From Sphingomonas lycopersici (GTDB lineage Bacteria; Pseudomonadota; Alphaproteobacteria; Sphingomonadales; Sphingomonadaceae), in assembly GCF_026130605.1 (NCBI RefSeq), contig NZ_JANFAU010000002.1, positions 434,001-498,000 of the forward strand: 64,000 nucleotides of DNA, read 5' to 3'. Of the stretch, positions 8,022 through 18,497 are shown one piece after another (the first letter of the stretch is position 1; each line of letters starts with the position of its first letter). The notes under the pieces are model-generated. The model made no database searches. It was not told the origin of the DNA and saw nothing but the letters and a program-made list of their open reading frames with translations. A program made the translations under genes and the position numbers.

Positions 8022-10210
8022 CAATCTTCCTTCAATTCCTGCCGGCGCAACGACAAGGTCGGCACCGCGCCCCCCTCCGCCAGCGCCGCGCCGCGCCCCG
8101 AGAGCGAGGGGTTGGTCATGAAATAACGGTGCAAGTTGAATGGCTTGTCGCCCGGCTTGATCCGCGTGTAGCTGCCGTCGGATTCGAGCTCCCAGCTCTG
8201 CTCGTCGTCGATCAGATTGGCGAGCATCACCTGATCGAGCACCTGCGCATGAACCGTCTCATTCTCCAGCGGGAGCATATATTCGACGCGGCGATCGAAA
8301 TTGCGCGGCATCCAGTCCGCCGACGAGATCAGCACATGCGCCTTGTCGTTGGGCAACGCCGCGCCATTGCCGAAACAGGCGATGCGGCTGTGCTCCAGAA
8401 AGCGCCCGACGACCGATTTGACGCGGATATTGTCCGACATCCCCGGCACCTTGGGGCGCAGGCAACAGATGCCGCGGATGACGAGATCGATCTCCACCCC
8501 CGCGCCGCTCGCCTCGTAGAGCTTCTCGATGATCGCGGGATCGACCACCGAATTCATCTTGGCCCAGATCGTCGCGGCGCGCCCGGCGCGGGCATGCGCG
8601 ATCTCGGCGTCGATCAACTCGATCAGCCGCTCGCGCAGATAGCGCGGCGAGATGACGACCAATTCCATCCCCTCAGGCTCGACATAGCCGGTGATGTAAT
8701 TGAACACCCGCGAGGCATCGCGCCCGATCCGCGGATCGGCGGTGAAGAAGCTGAGGTCGGTGTAGATGCGCGCGGTGATCGGGTGATAATTGCCCGTCCC
8801 GAAATGGCAGTAGGTGCGGAACTGCCCGGCCTCGCGCCGCACGACCATCGAGATCTTGGCGTGGGTCTTCCAGTCGATGAAACCATAGACCACCTGCACC
8901 CCGGCGCGTTCGAGCGCGCTGGCCCACAGCAAATTCTGTTCCTCGTCGAACCGCGCCTTCAGCTCGACCACCGCGGTGACCGATTTGCCCGCCTCGGCCG
9001 CGGCGATCAGCGCGTTGATCACCGCCGATTGCTTGCCCGCGCGGTACAGCGTCTGCTTGATCGCCACCACATCGGGGTCCGCCGCCGCCTGCTTCAAGAA
9101 AGCGAGCACGACGTCGAACGTCTCATAGGGATGGTGAACGATGATATCCTTGGCGCGGATCGCGGCGAAGCAATCGCCGTCGAACTCGCGGATCCGCTCG
9201 GGGAAGCGCGGGGTGAAGGGCGGGAATTTGAGGTCCGGCCGATCCTCGTCGTACAATTGATCGAGATCGCCGATGCCGAGGAACGACCCGCTCTCGGTGA
9301 TCAGCGCCCCCGCCTCGCCCAATTCCTCGCGCAGCACCGTTTCCAGCGCCTCGGGCATCCCGGTTTCGAGTTCGAGCCGGATCACCCGCCCGCGGCGGCG
9401 GCGTTTGATCGCATTGGCGAAATAGCGGACGAGATCCTCGGCCTCTTCCTCGATCTCGATATCGCTGTCGCGCAGCACGCGGAACTCGGCCGCGCCGAGC
9501 ACGCGATAGCCGGGGAACAGCACCGGGGAGAAGCGCTTCACGATCGATTCGGTCGCGACGTAACGCGCATCGTCCCCCGGCAGCCGCACGAAGCGCTTCA
9601 TCGCCGCGGGCAGCATCACCAGTTCGCGGATCGGTTCGTCGTCCGACAGGCGGACGAGATCGAACATCACCGCCAGCCCCTTGTTCGGCATGAACGGGAA
9701 CGGGTGCGCCGGATCGAGCGCCTGCGGGGTCAGCACCGGGAGCAATTGCTCGCGGAAATGGGTTTCGAGCCAGCCGATCTCCTCGACCGACAGCACCGCG
9801 TCGACCTTGCTCGATCCGAGCACCTGGATCCCCGAATCGGCGAGCGCGTGGCGGATATCCCGCCACACTTTCTCCTGATCCATCAGCAGCTTGTCGGCAG
9901 TTTCGGTGATCGCCACGAGCTGCTGGGTCGGGGTCAGCCCGTCGGCCGAGCGCGCCTCCACCTCGAGCAATTGCTGCCCCTTCAGCCCGGCGACGCGGAC
10001 CATGAAGAATTCGTCGAGGTTCGAGCCAGAGATTGACAGGAAGCGCAGCCGTTCGAGCAGCGGATGCGCCGGGTTGCACGCCTCCTCCAGCACACGACGG
10101 TTGAACGCCAGCCACGAAAGCTCGCGGTTGAAATAGCGATCGGTCGATTGACTCTCGAACGGGTCGTCATCGGCCTTGATGCTGGCGGCGATATGCGCGG
10201 GGCGGGTCAT
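8021..10210 (-). CDS. ppk1: Polyphosphate kinase 1
   Basis: This 729-residue membrane-associated enzyme polymerises the gamma-phosphate of ATP into polyphosphate. It has the four-domain PPK1 layout: an N-terminal SWLAFNRRVLEE start, then IVHHPYETFD, two phospholipase-D-like halves, and the autophosphorylated histidine in HFGTGNYH (His469). The second half carries the HVLISSADWMPRN element. Length is typical of the family. It starts within the hdaA stop codon (ATGA) and ends within the ppx start, so synthesis and degradation of polyphosphate are made from one message. Confidence 0.96.
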   Translation of the reverse strand: MTRPAHIAASIKADDDPFESQSTDRYFNRELSWLAFNRRVLEEACNPAHPLLERLRFLSISGSNLDEFFMVRVAGLKGQQLLEVEARSADGLTPTQQLVAITETADKLLMDQEKVWRDIRHALADSGIQVLGSSKVDAVLSVEEIGWLETHFREQLLPVLTPQALDPAHPFPFMPNKGLAVMFDLVRLSDDEPIRELVMLPAAMKRFVRLPGDDARYVATESIVKRFSPVLFPGYRVLGAAEFRVLRDSDIEIEEEAEDLVRYFANAIKRRRRGRVIRLELETGMPEALETVLREELGEAGALITESGSFLGIGDLDQLYDEDRPDLKFPPFTPRFPERIREFDGDCFAAIRAKDIIVHHPYETFDVVLAFLKQAAADPDVVAIKQTLYRAGKQSAVINALIAAAEAGKSVTAVVELKARFDEEQNLLWASALERAGVQVVYGFIDWKTHAKISMVVRREAGQFRTYCHFGTGNYHPITARIYTDLSFFTADPRIGRDASRVFNYITGYVEPEGMELVVISPRYLRERLIELIDAEIAHARAGRAATIWAKMNSVVDPAIIEKLYEASGAGVEIDLVIRGICCLRPKVPGMSDNIRVKSVVGRFLEHSRIACFGNGAALPNDKAHVLISSADWMPRNFDRRVEYMLPLENETVHAQVLDQVMLANLIDDEQSWELESDGSYTRIKPGDKPFNLHRYFMTNPSLSGRGAALAEGGAVPTLSLRRQELKED

Positions 10211-10833
10211 TGCAGGTCCGTCGACAAGGGGGGGATCAACGCGGCGCCGGCGAGCGTGGTGCGCGCGAGCGGGATCGACAACCGCTTGCGGCGCTCCAGC
10301 ACCTCCTGATCCAGCGCATCGACCGTTCGTATGACGGCAATATGACTCCGCTCGATCCGCGCGACCAGCCAGTCGATCAGATCGGGGCGCGCATCAAGCC
10401 CGCGGCGCATGAACTGGCGTTCGAGCAATGCGCGCATCAACTGATCGTCAGGCGCGCCGATCGCCGCGATCGGCGAGGCAGCGAGCCGCGAGCGCAGATC
10501 GGGCAGCCGGATGCGCCATTCGGGCGGCGCGGCATCGGCGACGATCAGCAGCGGGCGGCGATGCGCCTGCGCCTCGTTCCAGGCGTGGAACAGCTCGGCC
10601 TCCGGGCGCTTCTCGGCATCGTCGATGATCGTCCCGCCGCTCTTCGAGGCGAAGATCCGCGCGAGCAGGCTGCGCCCCGATTTGCGCGGGCCGGTGAGCA
10701 AGGCGGTCATCACCGGCCACGCCCCCCAATGCTCGACGGTATGCGCCGCGCGCGCGTTCGAGGGCGTCACCAAAAACTCCTCGTCGCGCGGATCGGCGGG
10801 CCACTCCAGCGGCAGCGCGATCTGGTTCGTCAT
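10207..10833 (-). CDS. hdaA: HdaA, DnaA-related replication regulator
   Basis: The 208-residue protein resembles the AAA+ domain of DnaA without its DNA-binding domain. The N-terminal QIALPLEW is the sliding-clamp binding motif of Hda proteins. A modified P-loop region (GPRKSGRSLL) and the C-terminal lid helices follow. With clamp-bound DnaN it stimulates ATP hydrolysis on DnaA and prevents re-initiation. The ATG at 10833 is chosen because it places the clamp motif at residues 4-9 and overlaps the stop of the upstream gene (ATGA). It also overlaps ppk1 by 4 nt. Confidence 0.9.
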   Translation of the reverse strand: MTNQIALPLEWPADPRDEEFLVTPSNARAAHTVEHWGAWPVMTALLTGPRKSGRSLLARIFASKSGGTIIDDAEKRPEAELFHAWNEAQAHRRPLLIVADAAPPEWRIRLPDLRSRLAASPIAAIGAPDDQLMRALLERQFMRRGLDARPDLIDWLVARIERSHIAVIRTVDALDQEVLERRKRLSIPLARTTLAGAALIPPLSTDLQ

Positions 10834-12059
10834 CCGCCGGTCGCGTTGCCCGGCGCCGCTTCGGGCGCGGAAGGTTGCGCGCGGCGGATGCGGATCGTCG
10901 TCCCGGTGCCGAACACCTGCCACCCGCGCGCCTGCAGCGCGGCGCGGAAGGCATCGGCGGTGCCGCCATAAGTAACGGTCATCACCGATACCCCGCCCAG
11001 CGCGAGGCTGGAGGTGCCCGCCGTCGCCACCCCGGGCACCGCACGCATCGCCGCCTCAGTCGCGTTGACCGCGCCGGCGCCCGGCGAATCGAACTGGACC
11101 GAGATCGTCGCGCCGCCCGCCGACGGGGCGGTCACCGGCAGCGAATCGTCGGGCAGCGCCTCTTCCTCGGTCGCCGCGACCGGGGGCACATAAGCGAGCC
11201 CGGTATCGGTGCGCAGCAGCCCGCCGCGCGACGCCGCCTGATAGAGATCGTCGAGCCGCTTCACCCCGGCATCGAGCAGTTGCGGTAGCCCGGCGGCATT
11301 GTCGACGCGCAGCGCGACCTGCCCGAACAATTTATTGTCCGGCCCGCCGCGCGCCTGGAAGATCGCGACGATCGGCCCGCCCGGCCATTGCCGCTGGAGC
11401 CGCACGGTGGGGACGAGCACGTTGCTGCCGCCATATTGGTTGAGCACCGATCGCCACCAGCCGCGCCCCGGCCGCTGCGTCTGCCCGTAATTGAGCAGCA
11501 ACGGATCGGGGCCGGTGCCGACCGGGCGGACATAATCGATCGTGCTGTTGCCGGTGCGATAGCGCGCCCAGGCTTCCTGCCACGCGGTGCGCTGTTCGAA
11601 CACCGTCGCCGCGCCGCCCGCCCACATCACCGGGATCACCACCATCGGCGCCGAGCGCGAGACGGAATCGCTCACCCCGAGCATCGCGCTCGCCTTGCCG
11701 CGATCGAACAGCACCCCAAGCCGCGCGATATAGCGATTGGGCCCGATCTGCTCGTTTTCGACGACGATCCCCGACACGACGGAATCGAGCGCGCCGTCGG
11801 ATACCAGCCCGCCGCCCGCGCCGAGCCGCTGCGACAATTGCACCCATGCCTTGCGCTGCGCCAGCCGCCACCCGCCGTAGCGCGCGCTATCCGCATCCTT
11901 GGCCGAGACGTCGACGGTGACCCCGCTCACCTCATAATCGGACGAGCTGTCGACCGGCGCAACGCCGCGATCGCCGCCTTCGATCTGGGCGATGCCGATA
12001 CCGGCGCCGAGCAGCACCACCCCGATAGCGGAAGCGAGGAAAAACGGACGGATACGCAT
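10830..12059 (-). CDS. DUF2066-type exported protein
   Basis: The 409-residue product has an N-terminal signal or anchor segment ([17 protein letters not shown]) and then a beta-rich region with [22 protein letters not shown], the beginning of DUF2066 proteins. The C-terminal 80 residues ([33 protein letters not shown]) look like a small ferredoxin-like fold. The function of the family is unknown. It is the first gene of the polyphosphate/hdaA operon and its stop overlaps the hdaA start. Related genes often accompany hda in proteobacteria. The frame stays open far upstream, antisense to purM, but the signal peptide fixes the start at 12059. Confidence 0.8.
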   Translation of the reverse strand: MRIRPFFLASAIGVVLLGAGIGIAQIEGGDRGVAPVDSSSDYEVSGVTVDVSAKDADSARYGGWRLAQRKAWVQLSQRLGAGGGLVSDGALDSVVSGIVVENEQIGPNRYIARLGVLFDRGKASAMLGVSDSVSRSAPMVVIPVMWAGGAATVFEQRTAWQEAWARYRTGNSTIDYVRPVGTGPDPLLLNYGQTQRPGRGWWRSVLNQYGGSNVLVPTVRLQRQWPGGPIVAIFQARGGPDNKLFGQVALRVDNAAGLPQLLDAGVKRLDDLYQAASRGGLLRTDTGLAYVPPVAATEEEALPDDSLPVTAPSAGGATISVQFDSPGAGAVNATEAAMRAVPGVATAGTSSLALGGVSVMTVTYGGTADAFRAALQARGWQVFGTGTTIRIRRAQPSAPEAAPGNATGG

Positions 12060-12132
12060 CTTGCACCGCCTTTTGGCGAAGCAGGCGGGGAAATCCAAGT
12101 GCGATGTGTCGCAACGATCGATTCGTACCTGT

Positions 12133-12200
12133 CCACCCCGGCGCAGGCCGGGGTCCAGCAACGGGCCGGTCGTAGCTGGACCCCGGCCTGCGCCGGGGTG
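12133..12200. repeat. Palindromic intergenic repeat, family B copy 2
   Basis: The same arms as at 2166-2234 (CCCCGGCGCAGGCCGGGG and its complement) flank a 31-base centre. It lies in the 279-bp divergent region between the DUF2066 gene and purM. Confidence 0.85.
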
Positions 12201-12211
12201 GTCATCCCTTG

Positions 12212-12259
12212 TGTCCCTGCGAAGGCGGGGACCCAGTCTGGGCTCCCGCCTTCGCGGGA
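12212..12259. repeat. Second inverted repeat beside family B copy 2
   Basis: The arms TCCCTGCGAAGGCGGGGA and TCCCGCCTTCGCGGGA are inverted around CCCAGTCTGGGC. The arm CTCCCGCCTTCGCGGGAG and the CCCAGTCTGGG core recur in altered form near 15073-15105 (TCCCGCGACGGCGGGA, CCCAGACTGGG). Confidence 0.75.
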
Positions 12260-12302
12260 GCACATGAGGTGCGGAAGCCGATCCAATCACGCATGGAGAA
12301 CG

Positions 12303-12329
12303 TTGCCCCCAACGCCTTTGCGCCCTAGA
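12303..12329 (+). promoter_or_regulatory. Possible purM promoter
   Basis: TTGCCC at 12303-12308 is followed 15 bases later by CCTAGA and then CGCGCGGG. This resembles the tRNA-Asn promoter in this window (TTGCAT, 16 bases, TATAGA, CGCGCC). Transcription would begin only a few bases before the purM ATG at 12339. The match is weak. Confidence 0.3.
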
Positions 12330-12338
12330 CGCGCGGGC

Positions 12339-13438
<1,100 letters not shown>

Positions 13439-13442
<4 letters not shown>

Positions 13443-14002
13443 GCGCGCTCCCCAAGGTCGCGATCCTCGTCTCCGGGCGCGGATCGAACATGCAATCGCT
13501 GGTGAGGGCGGCGGGCGACGGTTATGAAGTCGTGGTGGTCGCCTCCGATCGCCCCGAGGCCGCCGGGCTCGCCTGGGCACGCGAACAGGGTATCCCGACC
13601 TTCGCGCTGTCGCCGAAGGGGATCGGCAAGGCCGCCTATGAAGCCGCGCTCGACGCCGCGCTGCGCGCCGCGGGCGCCGAATATATCGCGCTCGCCGGCT
13701 ATATGCGGCTGCTGTCGGATCGCTTCGTCGCCGATTGGCGCGGGCGGATCGTCAATATCCACCCCTCGCTGCTGCCCAAGTACAAGGGGCTCGATACCCA
13801 CGCCCGCGCGATCGAGGCGGGCGATGCCGAGGCGGGCTGTTCGGTCCATGTCGTGACCGAGGAGCTCGACGGCGGCGCGGTGCTGGGTCAGGCCAATGTC
13901 CCGATCCTGCCCGGTGACGATGCGGAAACGCTTGCCTCGCGCGTGCTGGAGGCGGAACATCAGCTTTATCCCCGCGTCCTGAAGGAATGGCTCGCGCGAT
14001 GA
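13439..14002 (+). CDS. purN: Phosphoribosylglycinamide formyltransferase
   Basis: This 187-residue folate-dependent GAR transformylase transfers a formyl group from 10-formyl-THF to GAR, step three of purine synthesis. The N-terminal [13 protein letters not shown] binds the ribonucleotide. [20 protein letters not shown] contains the catalytic Asn-His and the substrate loop, and [10 protein letters not shown] is the conserved C-terminal element. It is coupled by 4-nt overlaps to purM upstream and to the MmcQ-like gene downstream. Confidence 0.97.
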
Positions 14003-14376
14003 GTCCCGATCCCGCCTCCGCCCTCGCCCGCGTGCGTGAGATCGCGCTGGCGCTGCCGGCGGCGATGGAGCGGCTGAGCCACGGATCGCCCGGATTTCAT
14101 ATCGAAAAGGGCAAGTTCTTCGCCTATTTCTGGCACGATCATCACGGCGACGGCGAAACCGTGGCGATCGTCAAGACCGCTGACGGCGAGGAACAGGCAT
14201 TGCTGATCGAGCTCGACCCGGATTGCTATTTCCGCCCCGCCTATCTCGGCCCGTTCGGCTGGGTGGCGATGCGACTCGACCGCGACGATACCGACTGGGA
14301 TCGCGTGGCGGACCGGATCGCGCGGAGCTGGGAACTGGTCGCCCCGCGGCGTTTGCTGGAAATGGGCGGGCGATGA
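13999..14376 (+). CDS. MmcQ/YjbR-family DNA-binding-fold protein
   Basis: The 125-residue product matches the small MmcQ/YjbR (CyaY-like fold) family: ALPAAMERLSHGSPGFHIEKGKFFAYF, CYFRPAYLGPFGWVAMRLD and a C-terminal RIARSWELVAPRRLL helix. Family members are called DNA-binding by structural analogy, but none of their roles is settled. It starts within the purN stop (ATGA), and its stop overlaps the next start, so it travels in the purMN operon. That linkage suggests co-expression rather than a purine reaction. Confidence 0.85.
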   Translation: MSPDPASALARVREIALALPAAMERLSHGSPGFHIEKGKFFAYFWHDHHGDGETVAIVKTADGEEQALLIELDPDCYFRPAYLGPFGWVAMRLDRDDTDWDRVADRIARSWELVAPRRLLEMGGR

Positions 14377-14966
14377 GCGAAACCGCCGATCAGGCCGCGA
14401 CGCGTCGCCGCTGGGTGACGCTCGCCGAATTGGTCGCGGTCGCCGGGGTGCTGATCGCCGCCGCGACGCTTTATCTCAACTGGTCGGGCCGCCGGGCCGA
14501 CGAAGCCGCGCGCGCCGCGCAGGCGACGAGCACCGAGCATGCGCGCGGCGTGGTGACCCTGCTCGGCACGGTGGCCGACGGCGGCGATGCTTTGGCCCTG
14601 GCCGACAGCGAGCATGTGTTCAGCGCCGCGACCGTCACCTTCCCCAAGGCGCTCGGCGTCGCGCCGCAGGACGCGCTCCCCGGACCGCGCATCATGAGCG
14701 ACTGGTTCGCCGATGCGTTGCTCAAGGCCAATGAGGGCAGTGACGCGCGCAACGGGCGGCTGCCGGTGCTGATCAGCGTGAGCTGGTGGGACGGCGATAC
14801 GAAACACAGCCAGACCGGGCTGTACGACGTGCTGTGGCGCACCGAATCGCGCTTCCTGCGCGGGCGGAAGCTGGAACTGACCGGGCTGACGCTGGCGTCG
14901 CGCAACGGAACGGCGGCCGCGCTGGAGGCAGCGTGGCAGCGGAAGCGGGCGGCGGCGAAGAAGTAA
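14373..14966 (+). CDS. Hypothetical membrane-anchored protein
   Basis: I do not recognise this 197-residue protein. One N-terminal membrane helix (about residues 16-37, LAELVAVAGVLIAAATLYLNW) is followed by a mainly soluble domain of about 150 residues with SVSWWDGDTKHSQTGLYDVLW and a lysine-rich C-terminus. The topology suggests a periplasmic domain on a signal anchor. It is the last gene of the purM-purN-mmcQ operon, entered through an ATGA overlap at 14373. Confidence 0.75.
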   Translation: MSETADQAATRRRWVTLAELVAVAGVLIAAATLYLNWSGRRADEAARAAQATSTEHARGVVTLLGTVADGGDALALADSEHVFSAATVTFPKALGVAPQDALPGPRIMSDWFADALLKANEGSDARNGRLPVLISVSWWDGDTKHSQTGLYDVLWRTESRFLRGRKLELTGLTLASRNGTAAALEAAWQRKRAAAKK

Positions 14967-14989
14967 ACCGCCGCGAGCCGGTCACACGT

Positions 14990-15145
14990 CCGTCATCCCA
15001 GCGAAAGCCGGGATCTCGGGCCGTCAGAGAATCGCTCGCACGATATGATCCACCCCGTTCCGCAGGGCTGTACTCCCGCGACGGCGGGAGCCCAGACTGG
15101 GTTCCCGCCTCCGGGCCCATCAAACTATTACTTTGATGGGAACCC
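14990..15145. repeat. Composite palindromic repeat region, family C copy 1
   Basis: CGTCATCCCAGCGAAAGCCGGGATCTCGGGCC begins a block shared with 24013-24091. It is followed by TCCCGCGACGGCGGGAG-CCCAGACTGGG and a short AT-rich hairpin (CCCATCAAA, CTATTACTT, TGATGGG). It fills the 281-bp gap between the convergent membrane-protein and NTF2-like genes. I see no gene there. Confidence 0.7.
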
Positions 15146-15247
15146 TCCGCGGGGACACAAGGAGGAGCTTATTGCCGTCGCCGGCTCTCGCCTTCGCCCC
15201 AGGTACGCGATCCCGGCTTTCGCGGGGGTGACGATTGAGGTCGCCCT

Positions 15248-15634
15248 CTACCCCGCCAGTATCGCCGCCATCCGCGGCACCACCGCGTCGAACGCCTTGA
15301 TGGGGCGGATCATCACCTTGAACCCGGTGATCAGCCCGTCGTCGTCCCACGCGATGATATCGACGCCGTTGACGAACTTGCCGTCGACCTCGCATTCGAA
15401 TTCGAGCACCGCGCCGCGGTCCGCACGCCATTCGCCGACATAGCGAAACGCCGGTCCGCCCAGCGCCTGCGCCGCGGCGAGCAGATATTTCATCGTCAGC
15501 GCCTTGCCCTTTTGCGGCGTATGCACCGCCGGGCTCTGGAAGACGCAATCCTCGTGGAGCATCGCCGACAGGCCCTCGGGGGTCGGCGCATGCATATAAT
15601 CGTGCCAGCGTGCGATCGGATCGTCGGTCGGCAT
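15248..15634 (-). CDS. NTF2-like (SnoaL-type) protein
   Basis: This 128-residue cone-fold protein has the pattern DPIARWHDYMHAPTPEGLSAMLHEDCVFQSP and later FRYVGEWRADRGAVLEFECEVDGKFVNGVDII, typical of NTF2-like domains of unknown substrate. Such domains bind small hydrophobic molecules or act as isomerases or hydratases; nothing here identifies a reaction. The ATG at 15634 overlaps the stop of the GFA-family gene by one base, so the two are co-translated. Confidence 0.8.
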   Translation of the reverse strand: MPTDDPIARWHDYMHAPTPEGLSAMLHEDCVFQSPAVHTPQKGKALTMKYLLAAAQALGGPAFRYVGEWRADRGAVLEFECEVDGKFVNGVDIIAWDDDGLITGFKVMIRPIKAFDAVVPRMAAILAG

Positions 15635-16035
15635 CAATCCATCCCCGGGTAGCTTTCGAACGCCGGTAGCTTATCCATCTCCCGCGCCCAGCCAAGTCTA
15701 TGCCGCACCATAACTTGTGCACTGGGCGGGAACGCTTCCGGATCATCCATCGTGCCGGACTGAATGTCGAGAATACCCGGAAGCAAAGTAGCGCTGCGGT
15801 AGAACAACCCGGTGCCGCATCGGGCGCAGAATTCGCGCGTCGCGGCGGAGGAGGATTGATAGCCGCGCGTCTCGCCCTCGATCGTCACGACATTCTCGTC
15901 GAACGCAGCCCAGCCGACGACCGGCGCCCCGGACCAGCGCCGACAATCTTCGCAATGACACAAAGAATGACGCTGCGGCTCTTCGCTCGCGCGCCAGGTC
16001 ACCGCGCCGCAATGGCATCGCCCCGTGATCGGCAT
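15634..16035 (-). CDS. GFA-family zinc protein
   Basis: This 133-residue protein belongs to the Gfa/CENP-V fold. Zinc ligands appear as GRCHCGAV, CHCEDCRRWSG and FCARCGTGLFY, and the end reads AREMDKLPAFESYPG, typical of the group. The founding member was linked to the formaldehyde-glutathione adduct, but most members have no proven enzyme activity. The internal ATG at 16035 is preferred over 16053 because GGGAG lies about 9 bases upstream and MPITGRCHCG is the normal N-terminus. It is divergent from uvrD and coupled to the NTF2-like gene. Confidence 0.88.
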   Translation of the reverse strand: MPITGRCHCGAVTWRASEEPQRHSLCHCEDCRRWSGAPVVGWAAFDENVVTIEGETRGYQSSSAATREFCARCGTGLFYRSATLLPGILDIQSGTMDDPEAFPPSAQVMVRHRLGWAREMDKLPAFESYPGMD

Positions 16036-16163
16036 CCTTATTCTCCCAGCCATGTTTCCACTTTGTTCTCACGATCCGCCGCGCGAGACAAGCCGTTTTC
16101 GCGTGTCGACCGCCGCCAATCAGGCGCTTGCCCCGCGCGCGCTCGTTCCCTACCTGTTCGGCG

Positions 16164-18479
16164 GTGAACACCCCCGCCCCCACCCCGGACGACGCCCCCT
16201 ATCTCGCCGGCCTCAACCCGCCGCAGCGCGAGGCCGTGCTGACCACCGACGGCCCGGTGCTCGTCCTCGCCGGCGCCGGGACCGGCAAGACCGCCGCGCT
16301 CACCGCACGACTCGCGCATCTCTTGTGGACCCGCAAAGCCTATCCGTCCGAAATCCTCGCGGTCACCTTCACCAACAAGGCGGCGCGCGAGATGAAGGAG
16401 CGCGTCGGACGGCTGGTCGGCGCCGCGGTCGAGGGGATGCCGTGGCTCGGCACCTTCCACGCGATCGGCGCCAAGATGCTGCGCCGCCACGCCGAACTCG
16501 TCGGGCTGCAGAGCAATTTCACGATCCTCGACACCGACGATCAGCTCCGCCTGCTCAAGCAGTTGATCGTCGCGGCGAATATCGACGAGAAGCGCTTCCC
16601 GGCGCGCAGCCTCGCCGGGCTGATCGACGAATGGAAGAACAAGGGGCTCACCCCCGGCGATGTCGATGCCGGCGAAAGCGAGCGCTACGGCGCGGGGCGC
16701 GGCGGCGAATTATACCAGCAATATCAGGATCGGCTGAAGGTGGTGAACGCCTGCGACTTCGGCGACCTGCTGCTTCACGTCCTGACGATCCTCAAGACCG
16801 ACCGCGAGGTGCTGGCGCATTATCAGCAGCGCTTCCGCTACATCATGGTCGACGAATATCAGGACACCAACAGCGTCCAATATCTCTGGCTGCGGCTGCT
16901 CGCGCAGGAGCGGCGCAACATCTGCTGCGTCGGCGACGACGATCAGTCGATCTATTCGTGGCGCGGCGCGCAGGTGGAGAATATCCTGCGTTTCGAACGC
17001 GATTTCCCCGGCGCCAAGGTAATCCGGCTCGAGCAGAACTACCGCTCGACCCCGCATATCCTCGGCGCGGCGGGGGGCGTGATCGCGCATAATTCGGGGC
17101 GGCTCGGCAAGACCCTGTGGACCGAGATCGACGCCGGCGAGAAGGTCCGCGTGATCGGCGTATGGGACGGCCCGGAAGAGGCGCGCCGCGTCGGCGACGA
17201 GATCGAGTCGGCGCAGCGCGAGGGCACCAGCCTCGACGATATCGCGATCCTCGTCCGCGCGCAGCACCAGACGCGCGAGTTCGAAGACCGGTTCATCGCG
17301 ATCGGATTGCCCTACCGCATCGTCGGCGGCTTCCGCTTCTACGAGCGCGCCGAAATCCGCGATGCGCTCGCCTATCTGCGGATCGTCAACCAGCCGGCCG
17401 ACGATCTCGCCTTCGAACGGATCGTCAACGTCCCCAAGCGCGGGCTGGGCGACAAGGCGATCGCGCGGCTCCACCAGCTCGCGCGCGCCGAGGGGCTGCC
17501 GCTGAGCGCCGCCGCCGCGCGCATCCTCGACACCGACGAACTGACCCCGCAGGCGCGCCGCGCGCTCGGCACCTTCGTCGGCGATATCGTGCGCTGGCGC
17601 GAGATGGCGGTCGACCTCGCCCATCCCGATCTCGCGCGGCAGATTCTCGACGAGAGCGGCTATACCGCGATGTGGCAGGCGGACAAATCCGCCGACGCCG
17701 CCGGGCGGCTGGAGAATCTCAACGAGCTCGTCCGCGCGATGGAGGAATATGAGAATCTCGGCGCGTTCCTCGAGCATGTCAGCCTGGTGATGGACAATGA
17801 GGGCGCGCGCGAGGACGCCAAGGTCACGATCATGACGATCCACGCCGCCAAGGGGCTGGAATTCAGCCAAGTGTTCCTCGCCGGCTGGGAGGAAGGCATC
17901 TTCCCGTCGCAGCGCGCGCTCGACGAGGGCGGCACGCGCAGCCTGGAGGAGGAACGCCGCCTCGCTTATGTCGCGATCACCCGCGCGCGGCGCCGCGCGA
18001 CGATCCTCCACGCCGCCAACCGCCGCATCTACGGGCAGTGGACCTCGTCGATCCCGTCGCGCTTCGTCGCCGAACTGCCGGCGGATCACGTCGATCAGGA
18101 AACGACGATGTCGGGCGGCGCGAGCCTGTGGCGCGCCAATTGGTCCGAGCGCGCCGATCCCTTCGCCGATGTCGGCCGCGGCACGGGGCGCGGCCCCGGC
18201 TGGCAGCGCGCGGCGGGTACGCTCGATGCCGCCAAGCCGGGCGGCGACTGGACCAGCCGAACTTTCACCCGCGAGCCGACCCGCGTGGTCGAAAGCCGCA
18301 GCCCGTCGGTCAGCCTCGGCAACAAGGGGCGCAGCGATCTTTCGCTCGGGATGCGCGTCTTCCACCAGAAGTTCGGCTATGGCGCGATCGTCGCGATCGA
18401 GGGCAACAAGCTGGAGATCGAATTCGAGAAGGCCGGGCTCAAGCGGGTGATGGACAGTTTCGTCAGCCTGTCGGCGTGA
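16164..18479 (+). CDS. uvrD: UvrD/PcrA-type ATP-dependent DNA helicase
   Basis: This 771-residue superfamily 1A 3'-5' helicase acts in nucleotide-excision and mismatch repair and clears replication conflicts. Motifs in order: the Q-motif LNPPQREAV, Walker A GAGTGKT (37-43), TFTNKAAREM, VDEYQDTN, DDDQSIYSWRGA, LEQNYRS, TIHAAKGLEF and VAITRARR. The C-terminal GMRVFHQKFGYGAIV is the Tudor-like RNA polymerase-interacting domain of PcrA/UvrD. A GTG start at 16164 (MNTPAPTPDD) is favoured over a TTG at 16128 by comparison with sphingomonad homologues. It ends before a family A palindrome. Confidence 0.94.
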   Translation: MNTPAPTPDDAPYLAGLNPPQREAVLTTDGPVLVLAGAGTGKTAALTARLAHLLWTRKAYPSEILAVTFTNKAAREMKERVGRLVGAAVEGMPWLGTFHAIGAKMLRRHAELVGLQSNFTILDTDDQLRLLKQLIVAANIDEKRFPARSLAGLIDEWKNKGLTPGDVDAGESERYGAGRGGELYQQYQDRLKVVNACDFGDLLLHVLTILKTDREVLAHYQQRFRYIMVDEYQDTNSVQYLWLRLLAQERRNICCVGDDDQSIYSWRGAQVENILRFERDFPGAKVIRLEQNYRSTPHILGAAGGVIAHNSGRLGKTLWTEIDAGEKVRVIGVWDGPEEARRVGDEIESAQREGTSLDDIAILVRAQHQTREFEDRFIAIGLPYRIVGGFRFYERAEIRDALAYLRIVNQPADDLAFERIVNVPKRGLGDKAIARLHQLARAEGLPLSAAAARILDTDELTPQARRALGTFVGDIVRWREMAVDLAHPDLARQILDESGYTAMWQADKSADAAGRLENLNELVRAMEEYENLGAFLEHVSLVMDNEGAREDAKVTIMTIHAAKGLEFSQVFLAGWEEGIFPSQRALDEGGTRSLEEERRLAYVAITRARRRATILHAANRRIYGQWTSSIPSRFVAELPADHVDQETTMSGGASLWRANWSERADPFADVGRGTGRGPGWQRAAGTLDAAKPGGDWTSRTFTREPTRVVESRSPSVSLGNKGRSDLSLGMRVFHQKFGYGAIVAIEGNKLEIEFEKAGLKRVMDSFVSLSA

Positions 18480-18497
18480 AGAAAACCCCACCCCCCT

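Noticed and set aside
8129..10036. 635-codon plus-strand open frame opposite ppk1
   Set aside because: It mirrors the codon structure of ppk1 in GC-rich DNA, is rich in Arg/His/Asp, and shows no domain. The same applies to long frames opposite aspS, rpoD, carB, uvrD, opgH and the M24 peptidase.
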